64,000 bases of DNA. Origin: an uncultured bacterium. GTDB lineage: Bacteria; Vulcanimicrobiota; CADAWZ01. A program made the position numbers and the translations under genes. The DNA lies in the NCBI GenBank assembly GCA_902790465.1, contig CADASF010000002.1:1-64000 (forward strand). The letters are read 5' to 3'. Positions 51,017 to 61,194 of this stretch are shown piece by piece. The notes below the pieces were generated by a model, which saw nothing but the letters and a program-made list of their open reading frames with translations, was not told the DNA's origin and did no database searches. Position 1 is the stretch's first letter. Each line of letters opens with the position of its first letter.

Positions 51017-52638
51017 TATTTAATGGAAAAAAGCTTGCTATTATCTCTCTTTTGTTTTTTTTATTTATTCTTATTATCTCTCTTTTTATTTATGTATTTG
51101 GGTCAGTTTTTGGTGAACAAAATAAAAAGAAAAATATAAAGATAGGTGATGATTTTGTTCGTTTTTATTCAAAACATGATTGGAATTATATAAAAAATAC
51201 TTATCCTGATGAATTATGCACAATATTGAGTAAATATAAAAACACAAAGTCGAAGTTGTATAACTATTATCTCACAAAATATACAATGTCGGATTTTGTT
51301 CCTATAAGAAAAGCAATTAAAGCGATAAATCCAAATTACACAGAATCTGAAGTAACAGATGCAACTTATGAAGTTCTCGCATATAGACATGTTATTTTTC
51401 ATGATTCAGGCTCTCATAAACTTGATAAAAATGTTGAGATAATAAAAAGATATGAGAGTATAATAAGGAAAAATGCAATAAAATATAATATTCCTGTCGA
51501 GATACCTCTTGCTGTTATGACTTGGGAAAATAGTGGAGATACATCAAAGATGTCTTATGCTGCCTGTTCAGGATTGGGGCAGATGAGTGCAGGGGCTGTA
51601 AAAATTGCTCATGATTACGCAGGTAAGATTTCAAAAGAATTTAAAGAGAAAGCAAATAGAGCTGTTAGTGCAGAAGAAAATAAAGAATTTCTCATTCGTG
51701 CAGATTTATTTAATATTGCAACTCGTCATAAAAAAATGGCTAAAGAATTAAATATAGCTGATGAAAGAATAATTCCAGAGTGTAATGCTGAAGATTCTGT
51801 AATCTATTTGAAAACTTTGATGAATTCTTTTGAAAATGTTCCTGATTTGGCTATTTCGGCATATCACAATGGAACAACAAATAATGCCGACCTAATGAAG
51901 GCATTGATGAAATCTTATTCTTATCATTCAAATATGAAAGATTTTATTAATGAAAAAAATATAAATTATTTATCACTTTGGAAAAATCAAAAAGTAAGAA
52001 ACATGATGAATGGTTATCTAACTATGGAGGGCGAAATAACAAATTCAAAAAATTATTATGATGCTCTTGCTGATGAAAGTGATATTTACCCTTGGAAGAT
52101 TTTTGGAGCTTATTCTGCTTTTATAGATACTCCACAAGGATTAGCTGATAAGATTTATAAATGCAGAGGAACTTTAATTGAAACAGAAACAGAGGGAATA
52201 GAAAAGTTCAATTCTTTAAAAGATGTTGAAAAAGCTGTAAAAGAAAAAATTCTTATAAAACAGAAACATAAATCAGGTAAGAAAAAAATAGATGTATATA
52301 TGAGACCAGAATTGGCTGGTTTTATTGCTTATATGTTTAATAGATTAAAGACAGAAACAAATGGTAAAGCAGGTTCTTTACCTGCTACAGGATTTATCAG
52401 TGAAAAGTATTTTTCTAAAGAAAATACAAGAGATGATAATTTGATGGGCATTGCCTTTGATTGTGATTTAAAAAAATTTAAATATGCTTCTAAATTGAGG
52501 AATCTATTACATCATGAGTATTTGAATGATAGAATTTATTTGAGTAGTAGGGGAAATGTTATTCACATTTGTTTAAATCCTCGTTTTGGACTTGAATTTT
52601 ATGAGTATGCTGAAAAGTATAAGATTATTTCAAATTAA
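51013..52638 (+). CDS. Membrane-anchored lytic transglycosylase fused to a DUF5715-like domain
   Basis: 541 residues. N-terminal membrane anchor (LLFFLFILIISLFIYVFG, about 13-30). SLT-like domain about 150-300: IPVEIPLAVMTWENSG with a putative catalytic Glu, then CSGLGQMSAGAVKIA and AISAYHNGTTN. C-terminal region from about 415 (IDVYMRPELAGFIAYMFNRL in part; GIAFDCDL; IYLSSRGNVIHICLNPRFG) resembles DUF5715/M15-like peptidases. It would thus combine glycan-strand and peptide cleavage at the wall. Translationally coupled to the YciO-like gene. Confidence 0.72.
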   Translation: MIFNGKKLAIISLLFFLFILIISLFIYVFGSVFGEQNKKKNIKIGDDFVRFYSKHDWNYIKNTYPDELCTILSKYKNTKSKLYNYYLTKYTMSDFVPIRKAIKAINPNYTESEVTDATYEVLAYRHVIFHDSGSHKLDKNVEIIKRYESIIRKNAIKYNIPVEIPLAVMTWENSGDTSKMSYAACSGLGQMSAGAVKIAHDYAGKISKEFKEKANRAVSAEENKEFLIRADLFNIATRHKKMAKELNIADERIIPECNAEDSVIYLKTLMNSFENVPDLAISAYHNGTTNNADLMKALMKSYSYHSNMKDFINEKNINYLSLWKNQKVRNMMNGYLTMEGEITNSKNYYDALADESDIYPWKIFGAYSAFIDTPQGLADKIYKCRGTLIETETEGIEKFNSLKDVEKAVKEKILIKQKHKSGKKKIDVYMRPELAGFIAYMFNRLKTETNGKAGSLPATGFISEKYFSKENTRDDNLMGIAFDCDLKKFKYASKLRNLLHHEYLNDRIYLSSRGNVIHICLNPRFGLEFYEYAEKYKIISN

Positions 52639-52655
52639 AAGGAATATATCCTTTT
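52637..52655 (+). terminator. Weak terminator after the transglycosylase gene
   Basis: AAAAGGA pairs with TCCTTTT over a 5-nt loop and ends in T residues, overlapping the stop codon. Confidence 0.5.
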
Positions 52656-52706
52656 TTCGTTTAAATTAAAATTATTCTATTTTTTGTATTAAAAGGGCAG
52701 ATTTTT

Positions 52707-54107
52707 ATGGGATTATTCTATAAATTTTCCATTTGGTGGGTTTTATCATATATAATATTAAATGCTTGTCTATTTTATGTTCTTTATGGATATATAAAGA
52801 ATAATGTGTCACCAGCTCCTTGGACTTCTATTATTTTCGTTGTCTTTGGATATTTTACTATAAAATTATATCCTGCTTTAAATTCTGATTCAGATGATTT
52901 GATGTTCTTTTTTGGAACTTATGCAGCTTTGTCGCTTATTCCATTTTCACAACTTGCTGTTATAACGACGAAAGTTATTGCAGATATATTAATTAACAAT
53001 GATGACTTCAATCCAACAGATTTAAAGAATTATTTGAGCGAAATAAAAATTCCGCTTGATTCATTTATTTCTACTGGAAAATATAGAGAAGCTATCGAAT
53101 TTTTAAAAGAACAACAGAGAACAAAGCGTTATGCTAAGGATTATAGATTGTGTATAGAAATAGCAACTATAGCAATGGGTAATCTGAATGATTTAAGGCT
53201 TGCTATGTCTGAATATAGTAAAGTTTTGTTGATTACAAAGAAACCAGAAGCATTGGCATATTCTCTTTTTAGAATGGCAGATATATATGCTCTAAAAGAG
53301 GAAACAAAAGACAAAGCTAAAGAATGTCTTGAAAGACTTAAAAATGATTTCTATAAAACTGAATATGGTAAAAATGCTGAACTTAAACTTCATTTTATGG
53401 AAATGCAGGAAAAAGGTTTGATTGATGAACATGAATTTGAAGTTACAGAATCTGATTCTTCAAAACCAGATATGATTCAAACAGATGAGAATGGTGAACA
53501 ACTTGTTTTTGGAGCTGATACTTCATCTCTGATAAATGCTTCACCTGGGGCTTATGAACAAGCTCTTTCCATTGCAAATAATTCTGCTGATTCTACACCT
53601 AGAACACAAGATAATGGAGGGCAAGAATATCAAGCACTTCTACAAAGGTCTATGGAAAAAGGTGGTAAGAAAGACCAAAAATTGACTTCAAATCTTGCAA
53701 GAGAAAAAGTTTCTTCATTGTTGATGCCAATGAAGAATATGGGAACAGATAAAGATTCTTTGCTTTTGAAGCGTTCTCAATCTTTCTCAAGAGACAGTTA
53801 TCAATCATTGTTAAATAGTAGTATGGAGAGAAATGCGGCAAAGAAATCACACAGTGGAAAAACTGGACTTTTGTCAGATTCTAAAACAGGTTCTCTTGCT
53901 CATAGACCTGCACCTTCTTCAAGACTTGGTCAAAGACCACCTGTTATGAGTGATAGTGAAGCATATCAGATGATGTTGAGTAGGCAGGGAATAAAACTTC
54001 TCGATCAGAAATCCCAGACTTCAAAACAGGATAATAAGGTAAATGTAAGAGAAGATGGCTTGACAGGATTTACAAGATTAAATCGTATGCGTCGTCCAAA
54101 AGAATAA
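52707..54107 (+). CDS. Membrane protein with TPR-like domain and repeated YQxLLxxSMEK tail motifs
   Basis: 466 residues. Three membrane helices (about 7-29, 36-57, 64-88), a TPR-like cytosolic domain (about 115-235), then a disordered Ser/Lys/Gln-rich tail. The tail repeats a short motif: EYQALLQRSMEKG, SYQSLLNSSMERN and AYQMMLSRQGIK, possible docking sites for a partner. No family recognised. The ribosome site is weak (AAAAGGG). Confidence 0.7.
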   Translation: MGLFYKFSIWWVLSYIILNACLFYVLYGYIKNNVSPAPWTSIIFVVFGYFTIKLYPALNSDSDDLMFFFGTYAALSLIPFSQLAVITTKVIADILINNDDFNPTDLKNYLSEIKIPLDSFISTGKYREAIEFLKEQQRTKRYAKDYRLCIEIATIAMGNLNDLRLAMSEYSKVLLITKKPEALAYSLFRMADIYALKEETKDKAKECLERLKNDFYKTEYGKNAELKLHFMEMQEKGLIDEHEFEVTESDSSKPDMIQTDENGEQLVFGADTSSLINASPGAYEQALSIANNSADSTPRTQDNGGQEYQALLQRSMEKGGKKDQKLTSNLAREKVSSLLMPMKNMGTDKDSLLLKRSQSFSRDSYQSLLNSSMERNAAKKSHSGKTGLLSDSKTGSLAHRPAPSSRLGQRPPVMSDSEAYQMMLSRQGIKLLDQKSQTSKQDNKVNVREDGLTGFTRLNRMRRPKE

Positions 54108-54165
54108 AAGAATAATTTTATAATATTTTTCAAATACTTATTTTGCATTTTATCAGGAGGAATTT

Positions 54166-55239
54166 ATGTTAACTCAAAAGGGAGCTTTGACATTAAGTGA
54201 GTTGTCAAGTCAGGGTGATGTTTGGAAACAAGTTATACAAACAGTTGATAAAGAACAACAAAAAATAGTACCTTGGTTTATGAAAGAGGGCTTTACTGCT
54301 GTTGTTTTTACAGGTGCGGGAAGTTCTTTAAATGTAGCACGTGTATGTAGGAGATTCTTTTCTGATTTTACAGGTGTAACTTCTGGATGTTTTCCACCTT
54401 CTGAAATTTTTGCAGGTTTGAGACTTCCTTTTGAGGATAGGAGAAAAACTCTCGTTGTTCTATTTTCGAGAAGTGGTGCAACATCAGAAATTATTTGGGC
54501 ATTACAAAAACTTCGTCCTTATCCTGGGGTAAAAACATTGTTGATAACTCCTGCAACTGATTCTCCTGCAGCTTCTTTGGCTGATATGACTTTGTTGATT
54601 CCTTCTGCTAAGGAAGAAAGCCATACAACTACAAGAGCATATACAAGTTCTATACTTGCTTTTAAATATTTGGTATCTTTTTTGATGAAAAATGCCAATT
54701 TATATAAAGAAATTAGAACTCTTCCTGATTTATTTAAAGTTAAACAATTCCAAAGAGAAATTCAAAGGGTTACATCAACAAAACCTACAAGTGCTATTAT
54801 TTGTGGAAATGGCATAAATTATGGACATGCAATGGAAGCAGCGAATATTATTTCGAAAATTGCTGTTATTCCTGCAGTTGCAGATTATGTTTCACAGATG
54901 AGACATGGAATAGCTGCACAGTGTACCCCTAATACTCTTGCTATTATGTTAGTAAGTGATACAATGAAAAAAGAAGAAGCTGAAGTCCTCGGTGAATTGG
55001 CAAGTATTAGATGTCATAGACTTGTTATTTGTGAACAAGCTGATAATAAAATTGGAAGTGCAGATTTTGTCTTTGAATTGAAATCAAAGTTATCTGAATA
55101 TACGAGAGATCTTCTTATGATTCCAATTTTGCATGAATTGGGATTTTATATGTCTGTACAAAAAGGTGTAAATGCCGATAAACCAAAGGGTGTTCCTTTT
55201 AGTGTAACCTTTAAAGAACCTTATTTCGCAGGTAAGTAA
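54166..55239 (+). CDS. SIS-domain sugar-phosphate isomerase-like protein
   Basis: 357 residues with two SIS domains (VVFTGAGSSLNVARVC and LFSRSGATSEIIWAL in the first; ICGNGINYGHAMEAAN and DYVSQMRHGIAAQCTP in the second). It resembles the isomerase half of GlmS and AgaS-type deaminase-isomerases acting on amino-sugar phosphates; no glutaminase domain. The start ATG 54166 follows CAGGAGG. Two bp separate it from the FlhA-C-like gene, so the two are co-translated partners. The actual sugar is unknown. Confidence 0.85.
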   Translation: MLTQKGALTLSELSSQGDVWKQVIQTVDKEQQKIVPWFMKEGFTAVVFTGAGSSLNVARVCRRFFSDFTGVTSGCFPPSEIFAGLRLPFEDRRKTLVVLFSRSGATSEIIWALQKLRPYPGVKTLLITPATDSPAASLADMTLLIPSAKEESHTTTRAYTSSILAFKYLVSFLMKNANLYKEIRTLPDLFKVKQFQREIQRVTSTKPTSAIICGNGINYGHAMEAANIISKIAVIPAVADYVSQMRHGIAAQCTPNTLAIMLVSDTMKKEEAEVLGELASIRCHRLVICEQADNKIGSADFVFELKSKLSEYTRDLLMIPILHELGFYMSVQKGVNADKPKGVPFSVTFKEPYFAGK

Positions 55240-55241
55240 AT

Positions 55242-56651
55242 ATGGAAAAAAAACAAGTTGTTTTAAGAATAGACGAGCAGGATGCTGTAATAAAATTTTT
55301 CTCTACCGATGAGATGAATATGCCTTTTGTTCCATGGTTAAAAGGAGAAAGAGGACAACAAACTTTTTTGAAATTGAGAAAACATGGAAAAGATGCTTTT
55401 TTATATGCAGGTGCAGGTTCTGTAATGCAGGCAGAAATTCAAAAGGCTATTATGAAACTTTCCAGTGATGGTTGGACTGTAGAGGGAGATGTTCAGGTAA
55501 GTTTTGATGGAGCTCCTGACGTCATGTCAGATAGACTTTTGTGTAGAGATGAGATAACTGTTGAAATTGGAGCAGAACTTCTTCCATTGGTTGATCCATG
55601 TAATGGTTCTCCACTTCTTGAAAGATTAAATGCAATAAGAGAAGAGCTTGTAAAAAGCCTCGGTTTTATACTCCCAGGTATAAATGTAAAAGATAATATG
55701 CTTCTTCATCCAAATGCCTATGTTATAAAATTTAGAGAATTACAGGCAAGTTCTTTTGAACTTTATCTTGATAGAATGATGGCTATAGGTAATCAAGAAG
55801 ATCTCGATAAAGTTACAGGTTGGGCGGTTACAGAACCAACTTATAAAATGCCTGCTAAATGGATTGAATCAAAAGATAGAAGTCTTGCTGAATCATCTGG
55901 TTGTATTGTTCAGGGAGCTTTAAATGTGATGTTGACACATATTTCTGATACAATACACAGAAATGCTGGAAGAATTTTAGGAGTTCAAGAAACTTATAAC
56001 CTTCTTGCAGACCTTGCAAAAACACATCCTATTTTGGTTGATGAATTCTTACAAGATATTCCTGCGATAAGAAAAATAAGAAAGATTTTGTTTAATCTTT
56101 TAAATGAAAAGGTTTCAATATCTGATCTTGTTACCATTATGGAAGTAATTGGAGAACATATATCTGAATTATCTTCTATAGATTTGATGACAGGATATGT
56201 CAGAAAAGCACTTTCATCACAAATTTGTTATTCTCTTATTGATGCAGATGGTTTTATGAGGGCAATTACATTGAATACAGCTCTTGAAGATGAATTAAAG
56301 GGTATGTTAGTAGAGGCTCTTGGAGGAGTATTTTTGAAAATAGAAGATCAAAAAGAAGAAAAACTTGTAAAGATGTTTAAAGAAATTGTTGACAATCTTG
56401 AAATTCCTCCAGTGGTAATTGTTGCTCCGACACTTAGAACTCACATATATAATATTCTCTCTGAACATAAGATGAATATTACTGTTCTTTCTTTTGATGA
56501 AGTCTATCAAGATATAAAAATTTTGTTTACTGGAGAAATTAAAGGTACTTTATTTACCGAGGAAGAAAAAAAGGCGGCTTCAAAGAGTAAAGAAAAGACA
56601 ATTTTTTGGAGTAAAAAAATAAATAAACCTGATCAAAAAAAGAAAGATTAA
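55242..56651 (+). CDS. Soluble protein homologous to the FlhA/SctV cytoplasmic domain, lacking the membrane part
   Basis: 469 residues, no membrane helix or signal. Residues about 105-445 match the FHIPEP C-terminal domain: VEIGAELLPLVDP, LLERLNAIREELVKSLGFILPGINVKDNMLL (in parts), PNAYVIKFRELQ, EPTYKMPAKWI, VMLTHISDTIHRNAGRILGVQE (in parts), ISDLVTIMEVIGEH. The roughly 330-residue membrane channel that normally precedes this in FlhA is absent, replaced by an unrecognised N-terminal domain of about 100 residues. It lies 2 bp after a SIS isomerase gene and 4 bp before rph. It could bind flagellar chaperone-substrate complexes or FliJ, or have been recruited to another role. Confidence 0.8.
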   Translation: MEKKQVVLRIDEQDAVIKFFSTDEMNMPFVPWLKGERGQQTFLKLRKHGKDAFLYAGAGSVMQAEIQKAIMKLSSDGWTVEGDVQVSFDGAPDVMSDRLLCRDEITVEIGAELLPLVDPCNGSPLLERLNAIREELVKSLGFILPGINVKDNMLLHPNAYVIKFRELQASSFELYLDRMMAIGNQEDLDKVTGWAVTEPTYKMPAKWIESKDRSLAESSGCIVQGALNVMLTHISDTIHRNAGRILGVQETYNLLADLAKTHPILVDEFLQDIPAIRKIRKILFNLLNEKVSISDLVTIMEVIGEHISELSSIDLMTGYVRKALSSQICYSLIDADGFMRAITLNTALEDELKGMLVEALGGVFLKIEDQKEEKLVKMFKEIVDNLEIPPVVIVAPTLRTHIYNILSEHKMNITVLSFDEVYQDIKILFTGEIKGTLFTEEEKKAASKSKEKTIFWSKKINKPDQKKKD

Positions 56652-56655
56652 TTTA

Positions 56656-57390
56656 ATGGGCAGAATTGATAGACTCTCCAATGAGGAGAGAAAAATAAAA
56701 TTTACAAAAGATTTTACATCATCAGATTATGGAAGCGTTTTTGTAGAATGTGGAAAAACTCGTGTTTTGTGTACAGTTTCTGTTTCAAGCAAGATTCCAG
56801 ATTGGATGAAAACATCAAATACAGGTTGGCTTACTGCAGAATACGGTATGATTCCTAATTGTTCAAAAAATCGTATTTCAAGAGAAAAACATCTTTCATC
56901 TGGTCGTACAAAAGAAATACAGAGATTAATTGGTCGTTCTCTTAGAACTGTTGTTGATTTTGAAAAACTTGGACCTCTGATGTTAAATGTTGATTGTGAT
57001 GTTATTGAAGCAGATGGTGGCACAAGAACTACTTCAATAAATGGAGCTGTTGTTGCACTTGCAGATAGTTTTTTAAAAATGCACAAAAGGGGTGAACTTG
57101 AAAAATCACCTTTTAAAGGATTTATTGCAGCAATAAGCGTTGGTATTGTTGAAGGAGTTCCTGTCTGTGATTTGGAGTATTCTGAAGATTCAAATGCAGA
57201 TGTTGATATGAATGTTGTTATGAATAGTTTGGGACAATTTATTGAGATTCAGGGGACTTCTGAAAAAGGGTTGTTTGATAGAGATAAATTGAATATATTT
57301 TTAGATGTTGCTTGTGATTCTATAAAGAGAATAATAGAAATTCAAGAATCGCTTTTTACTGCTGAAGAAATTGATTGGCTTCTTAGATAA
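56656..57390 (+). CDS. rph: Ribonuclease PH
   Basis: 244 residues with RNase PH motifs (GYGSVFVECGKTRVLCTVS-like DYGSVFVECGKTRVLCTVS; SGRTKEIQRLIGRSLR; DCDVIEADGGTRTTSINGA in part). Phosphorolytic 3' trimming of tRNA precursors, hexameric. Starts 4 bp after the FlhA-C-like gene, so it is probably co-transcribed with that pair. Confidence 0.95.
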   Translation: MGRIDRLSNEERKIKFTKDFTSSDYGSVFVECGKTRVLCTVSVSSKIPDWMKTSNTGWLTAEYGMIPNCSKNRISREKHLSSGRTKEIQRLIGRSLRTVVDFEKLGPLMLNVDCDVIEADGGTRTTSINGAVVALADSFLKMHKRGELEKSPFKGFIAAISVGIVEGVPVCDLEYSEDSNADVDMNVVMNSLGQFIEIQGTSEKGLFDRDKLNIFLDVACDSIKRIIEIQESLFTAEEIDWLLR

Positions 57391-57437
57391 GCCTTGGATT
57401 TTAAAAAATAGCTTAATTGTTTTTAAGAGGTTTTTAT

Positions 57438-60400
57438 ATGGCAAAACAAGATACGGCTCAAAATAAAACAGAAGTTGATGTTCTTGACAAAGCTCTTGAA
57501 CATTATAAAAAAGGAACAGAATATTTAAATACCAACAATATCGAAGAGGCTGAAGTTGAATTTAAAAAGAGTTTGGAATTGAATTCGGATAATTATTTGC
57601 CTCACTATGAGCTTGGTACTATATATTCAAGAAATGGAAATGTTGACATGGCCATTAAAGAATGGCAAGAGTCTATTTCTATCAATCCTAATTATCATAG
57701 AGCTCATTTTAGCTTAGGACTTGCTTTTGAAAAACAAGGACTTAAATCAAAAGCTATTACCGAACTTCAAATAGCTTTGAAAATTGTCCAAAATCGACAT
57801 GACGGAAATGCTGAACAGAGAATTTATCGTGAGTTAGAGAGACTTCAGCGAATTGATGATTTCCAAAAAGCTGTTACAGATGATCCAGGTGATTCGGATG
57901 CTCGATTAAATTTGGGAATTGTCTATTATAGACAGGGAAAATACGATTTAGCACAGGAAGAATTTGAAAAAGTAGTTCTAATAAATTCAGAGGACATGCA
58001 GGCACATTACTATCTTGGTTTGATTGCTTCAAAGCTTAATAAATATGATATTTCTATTGAAGAATTGAAGAAAGCAATGCACTTAAATCCTTCTTATGCT
58101 CCTATATGTATTGCATTGGGTTTGGTCTATATGCAACAAGAACAGTTTGAGCTTGCTCTAAAGCAATTTGAGCTTGCTGTTAAGCTATCTCCAGAAGATG
58201 CTGTTTCGCATTACAATTTGGGACAGGTTTATGCAGCTCTTAATTCTTGGCCAGAAACAATAGAAGCATATAAAAATTCAATCAAAATAGATCCTAATGA
58301 TCCTTCTTCGCATTATCATCTTGGTATTGCTTATTTGAAAACAGAACAATTTAATGATGCTATTAGAGAATTTACAAGAGCCATTGATTTAGATCCAAAT
58401 GATCCAAAAATAAGGTTAAATCTTGGTATTACTTATATTAAAGCTGGACATTTATCTGATGCTTTAAAAGAATTGATGACATCAATAACATTAGATGACA
58501 AAAATCCAGTTGCTTATTTTGAATATGGCAAATTATGCAGCAAACTTGGAGATTTTGCTGCAGCAAATAGAGCTTTCCAAAAAGCAATAGATAATGAGCC
58601 TGAGATGAGTGAAGCATATATAGAATTTGGTCTATCTCTTTCAAGAGTTGGAAAATATGAATATGCTATTAAGAAACTTCAAAAGGCTATGACTTATTTC
58701 CCTGACAATAGTCGCATTCATACAGAATTGGGTATTGCATATTTAAAACAGGGAAAAGTAGATCTCGCAAATAATCAGTTTCAGCAGGCTATAGAGTTCG
58801 GAGCAACTGGGGCAGTATATAAATTAATTGGTGATACTTATTCTTTGATGGAGCGTTATTCAGAAGCTATTGAGGCTTATAAAACTGCTCTTGAATCAAA
58901 TAAAACAAGCTATGCTTTATATAGAATTTGTGGCTGTCTTTATGCAAAGATAGATGAGAAAGATTTAGCAGTTAGATATTTGAGAAAGTCTATTGAAATA
59001 AAACCTTCAGATGTTGCTTTTTTTGAACTTGGAAAAATTTATGAAGCACAACAGCTTTGGTCTATTGCTGCTGATGCTTATAGTTCTTGTATTTCACTTA
59101 ATCCATATATACATGAACCATATTATAGAAAAGGTTTATGTCAAATGAAAATAGGTGAATATGATAAGGCAATAGAGAGTTTTTTAAATGCAGTTGAACT
59201 AAATAAAGATAATTGTGAATATTTTTATATGACTTCTATTGCATATAAAAATGCAGGTGATTTACAAAATGCAGTCGTCTTTGCAGAGAAAGCACTTGAA
59301 ATAAGTCCAAAGAGTATTCAATATCTTGAAGAACTCGGAAAATTGTACCATGTTCTTGAAATGAGAGATAAGGCAATAGACAAGATTAAAAGTGCTTTGG
59401 CTCTAGCCCCTTCAAATTATCTATTAAATTATAATTTAGGTGTTTTGTATTTTGAGATAGGTCAATATGAATTGTGTATTGATGAATTTTTGACAGCTCT
59501 GAAACTAGATTCTGACAATGCAGATTTATATCACTATATGGGAATTGCATATTCTATAATAGGAAAATCAAAAGAGGCATTAGATGCACTTTATCAGGCT
59601 GTGAAGCTGAGGGATAATGATTGGGTTTTCTGTAGGGATTATGCAGACATGGCTTCATCACAAGAAATTTATACTGATTCTATTTTCTATTATAAGAGAG
59701 CTGCTATGTTGTCAGATGATAAATCTGAATGTGGCAAAATTCTCTTTAAAATGGGAAATTTACTAGTGTCTTTAGGACGTTTCTCTGAAGCACTTGATTC
59801 TTTTAAAAGTAGTCTTGAATATGGAGAATCAAAAGTAGATATTTCATATAGCACTGCTTCTATTTTAATGGAAATGGGCGAATTTTCAAAGGCTGAATCG
59901 CTGATGAGAGATGTTATATCTGAAGGAGCTGTTGGCAGTCATATATATATGACATTTGGTGATATATTGTTTAAAGAGTGCAAATGGAGTGAAGCTATTG
60001 AGCAATTTGAGAATGTTATTAATTCATCTTCTGAAACAACTATTGATAAGATAAAAGCGATTATTAGAATAGCACAAATCAAAATTAAAAATAATGATGT
60101 TTCAGATGATGTTTTAAATAGATTAATGGATTTAGTTAATCAGTCCCCAGAAAATTATGAGGCATTGATTCTTCTCGGTGATATATATAAGCTACAAAAT
60201 AATTTGGAACTTTCTATTGAACAATATCAAAAAGCATTGATTTTAGATGATACAGATCCCGATTTGCTTATAAAATTGGGCAATTGCTATTTTGATAGAG
60301 GAGATTTGGATTTAGCTATAGTGTATTTTGAAAAAGCTGTTGTATTTACTCCAAGTCCTTCTTTATATGTAAAATTGGGTGATATATTCCAGAAAAAGGC

Positions 60401-61136
60401 AAAATGGGATATTGCAATAAATTCATATAAAAATGCTCTTTCACTCGATCCGAAATATCCAGAAGCATTGATTGGAACTGGAGATGCTTTGATGTGGAGA
60501 GGAAAACTTGATGAGGCTTTGAAATTGTTTGAAGAGGCTTCTTTAGTTGCTCCTGATATGTCTCAACCTTATAGCCATGCTGGTAGAGTTTATTTCCAAA
60601 AGAATATGACAGGCGAATCTATTGTATCTTTTGAAAAAGCTGTTTCAGTAAATCCAAAAGATGATGAAAGTTTTGCACAACTTGGATTCATATATCTCCA
60701 GAAGCAAAATTACGAAGAGGCTGTTGTAAATCTTGAAAAAGCAATAGAAATAAATCCAAATAATTTTGAGGCACATAGCCATTTAGGCATATCTTATGCA
60801 GGCATAAATAAACTTGAAGATGCCATAAGAGAATACGGAGAGGCTATAAAAATTAATCCAAACGATCAGGGAACTTATTTCAATTTAGGTGTTGCTTACA
60901 ATAAGGCTTCTAAGTTAAATGAGGGAATTGGAGCATATCTAAAAGCTATTGAACTCGATCCGTTGAATATTTCTGCTATGTTTAATCTTTCTCTTATTTA
61001 CAAAAAGAAAAAAATGTATGCAGAATGTAAAAAACAGCTTGAAAAAGCAATTCAAATTGCAGCAAAAACAAACAGTGATAAAATACATCAGAGAATAAGT
61101 AAAGAATTGGAAAAAATAAAAAGGTTGATTAAATAG
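57438..61136 (+). CDS. Very large TPR protein (about 30 or more repeats)
   Basis: 1232 residues built almost entirely of 34-residue TPR units (for example YLPHYELGTIYSRNGNVDMA and FEAHSHLGISYAGINKLEDA), forming a long superhelical scaffold. No signal peptide, membrane helix or catalytic domain, so it is presumably a cytosolic assembly platform. ATG 57438 follows AAGAGG; the earlier TTG at 57417 has no ribosome site. Followed after 58 bp by a multidomain protein and a roadblock protein on the same strand, suggesting a joint complex. Confidence 0.88.
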   Translation: MAKQDTAQNKTEVDVLDKALEHYKKGTEYLNTNNIEEAEVEFKKSLELNSDNYLPHYELGTIYSRNGNVDMAIKEWQESISINPNYHRAHFSLGLAFEKQGLKSKAITELQIALKIVQNRHDGNAEQRIYRELERLQRIDDFQKAVTDDPGDSDARLNLGIVYYRQGKYDLAQEEFEKVVLINSEDMQAHYYLGLIASKLNKYDISIEELKKAMHLNPSYAPICIALGLVYMQQEQFELALKQFELAVKLSPEDAVSHYNLGQVYAALNSWPETIEAYKNSIKIDPNDPSSHYHLGIAYLKTEQFNDAIREFTRAIDLDPNDPKIRLNLGITYIKAGHLSDALKELMTSITLDDKNPVAYFEYGKLCSKLGDFAAANRAFQKAIDNEPEMSEAYIEFGLSLSRVGKYEYAIKKLQKAMTYFPDNSRIHTELGIAYLKQGKVDLANNQFQQAIEFGATGAVYKLIGDTYSLMERYSEAIEAYKTALESNKTSYALYRICGCLYAKIDEKDLAVRYLRKSIEIKPSDVAFFELGKIYEAQQLWSIAADAYSSCISLNPYIHEPYYRKGLCQMKIGEYDKAIESFLNAVELNKDNCEYFYMTSIAYKNAGDLQNAVVFAEKALEISPKSIQYLEELGKLYHVLEMRDKAIDKIKSALALAPSNYLLNYNLGVLYFEIGQYELCIDEFLTALKLDSDNADLYHYMGIAYSIIGKSKEALDALYQAVKLRDNDWVFCRDYADMASSQEIYTDSIFYYKRAAMLSDDKSECGKILFKMGNLLVSLGRFSEALDSFKSSLEYGESKVDISYSTASILMEMGEFSKAESLMRDVISEGAVGSHIYMTFGDILFKECKWSEAIEQFENVINSSSETTIDKIKAIIRIAQIKIKNNDVSDDVLNRLMDLVNQSPENYEALILLGDIYKLQNNLELSIEQYQKALILDDTDPDLLIKLGNCYFDRGDLDLAIVYFEKAVVFTPSPSLYVKLGDIFQKKAKWDIAINSYKNALSLDPKYPEALIGTGDALMWRGKLDEALKLFEEASLVAPDMSQPYSHAGRVYFQKNMTGESIVSFEKAVSVNPKDDESFAQLGFIYLQKQNYEEAVVNLEKAIEINPNNFEAHSHLGISYAGINKLEDAIREYGEAIKINPNDQGTYFNLGVAYNKASKLNEGIGAYLKAIELDPLNISAMFNLSLIYKKKKMYAECKKQLEKAIQIAAKTNSDKIHQRISKELEKIKRLIK

Positions 61137-61194
61137 TTTTATAATTTTGGAAAGTCTTTTTAGGCTTTTGTAAGTTTTGACAGAGGTGGTAAAG

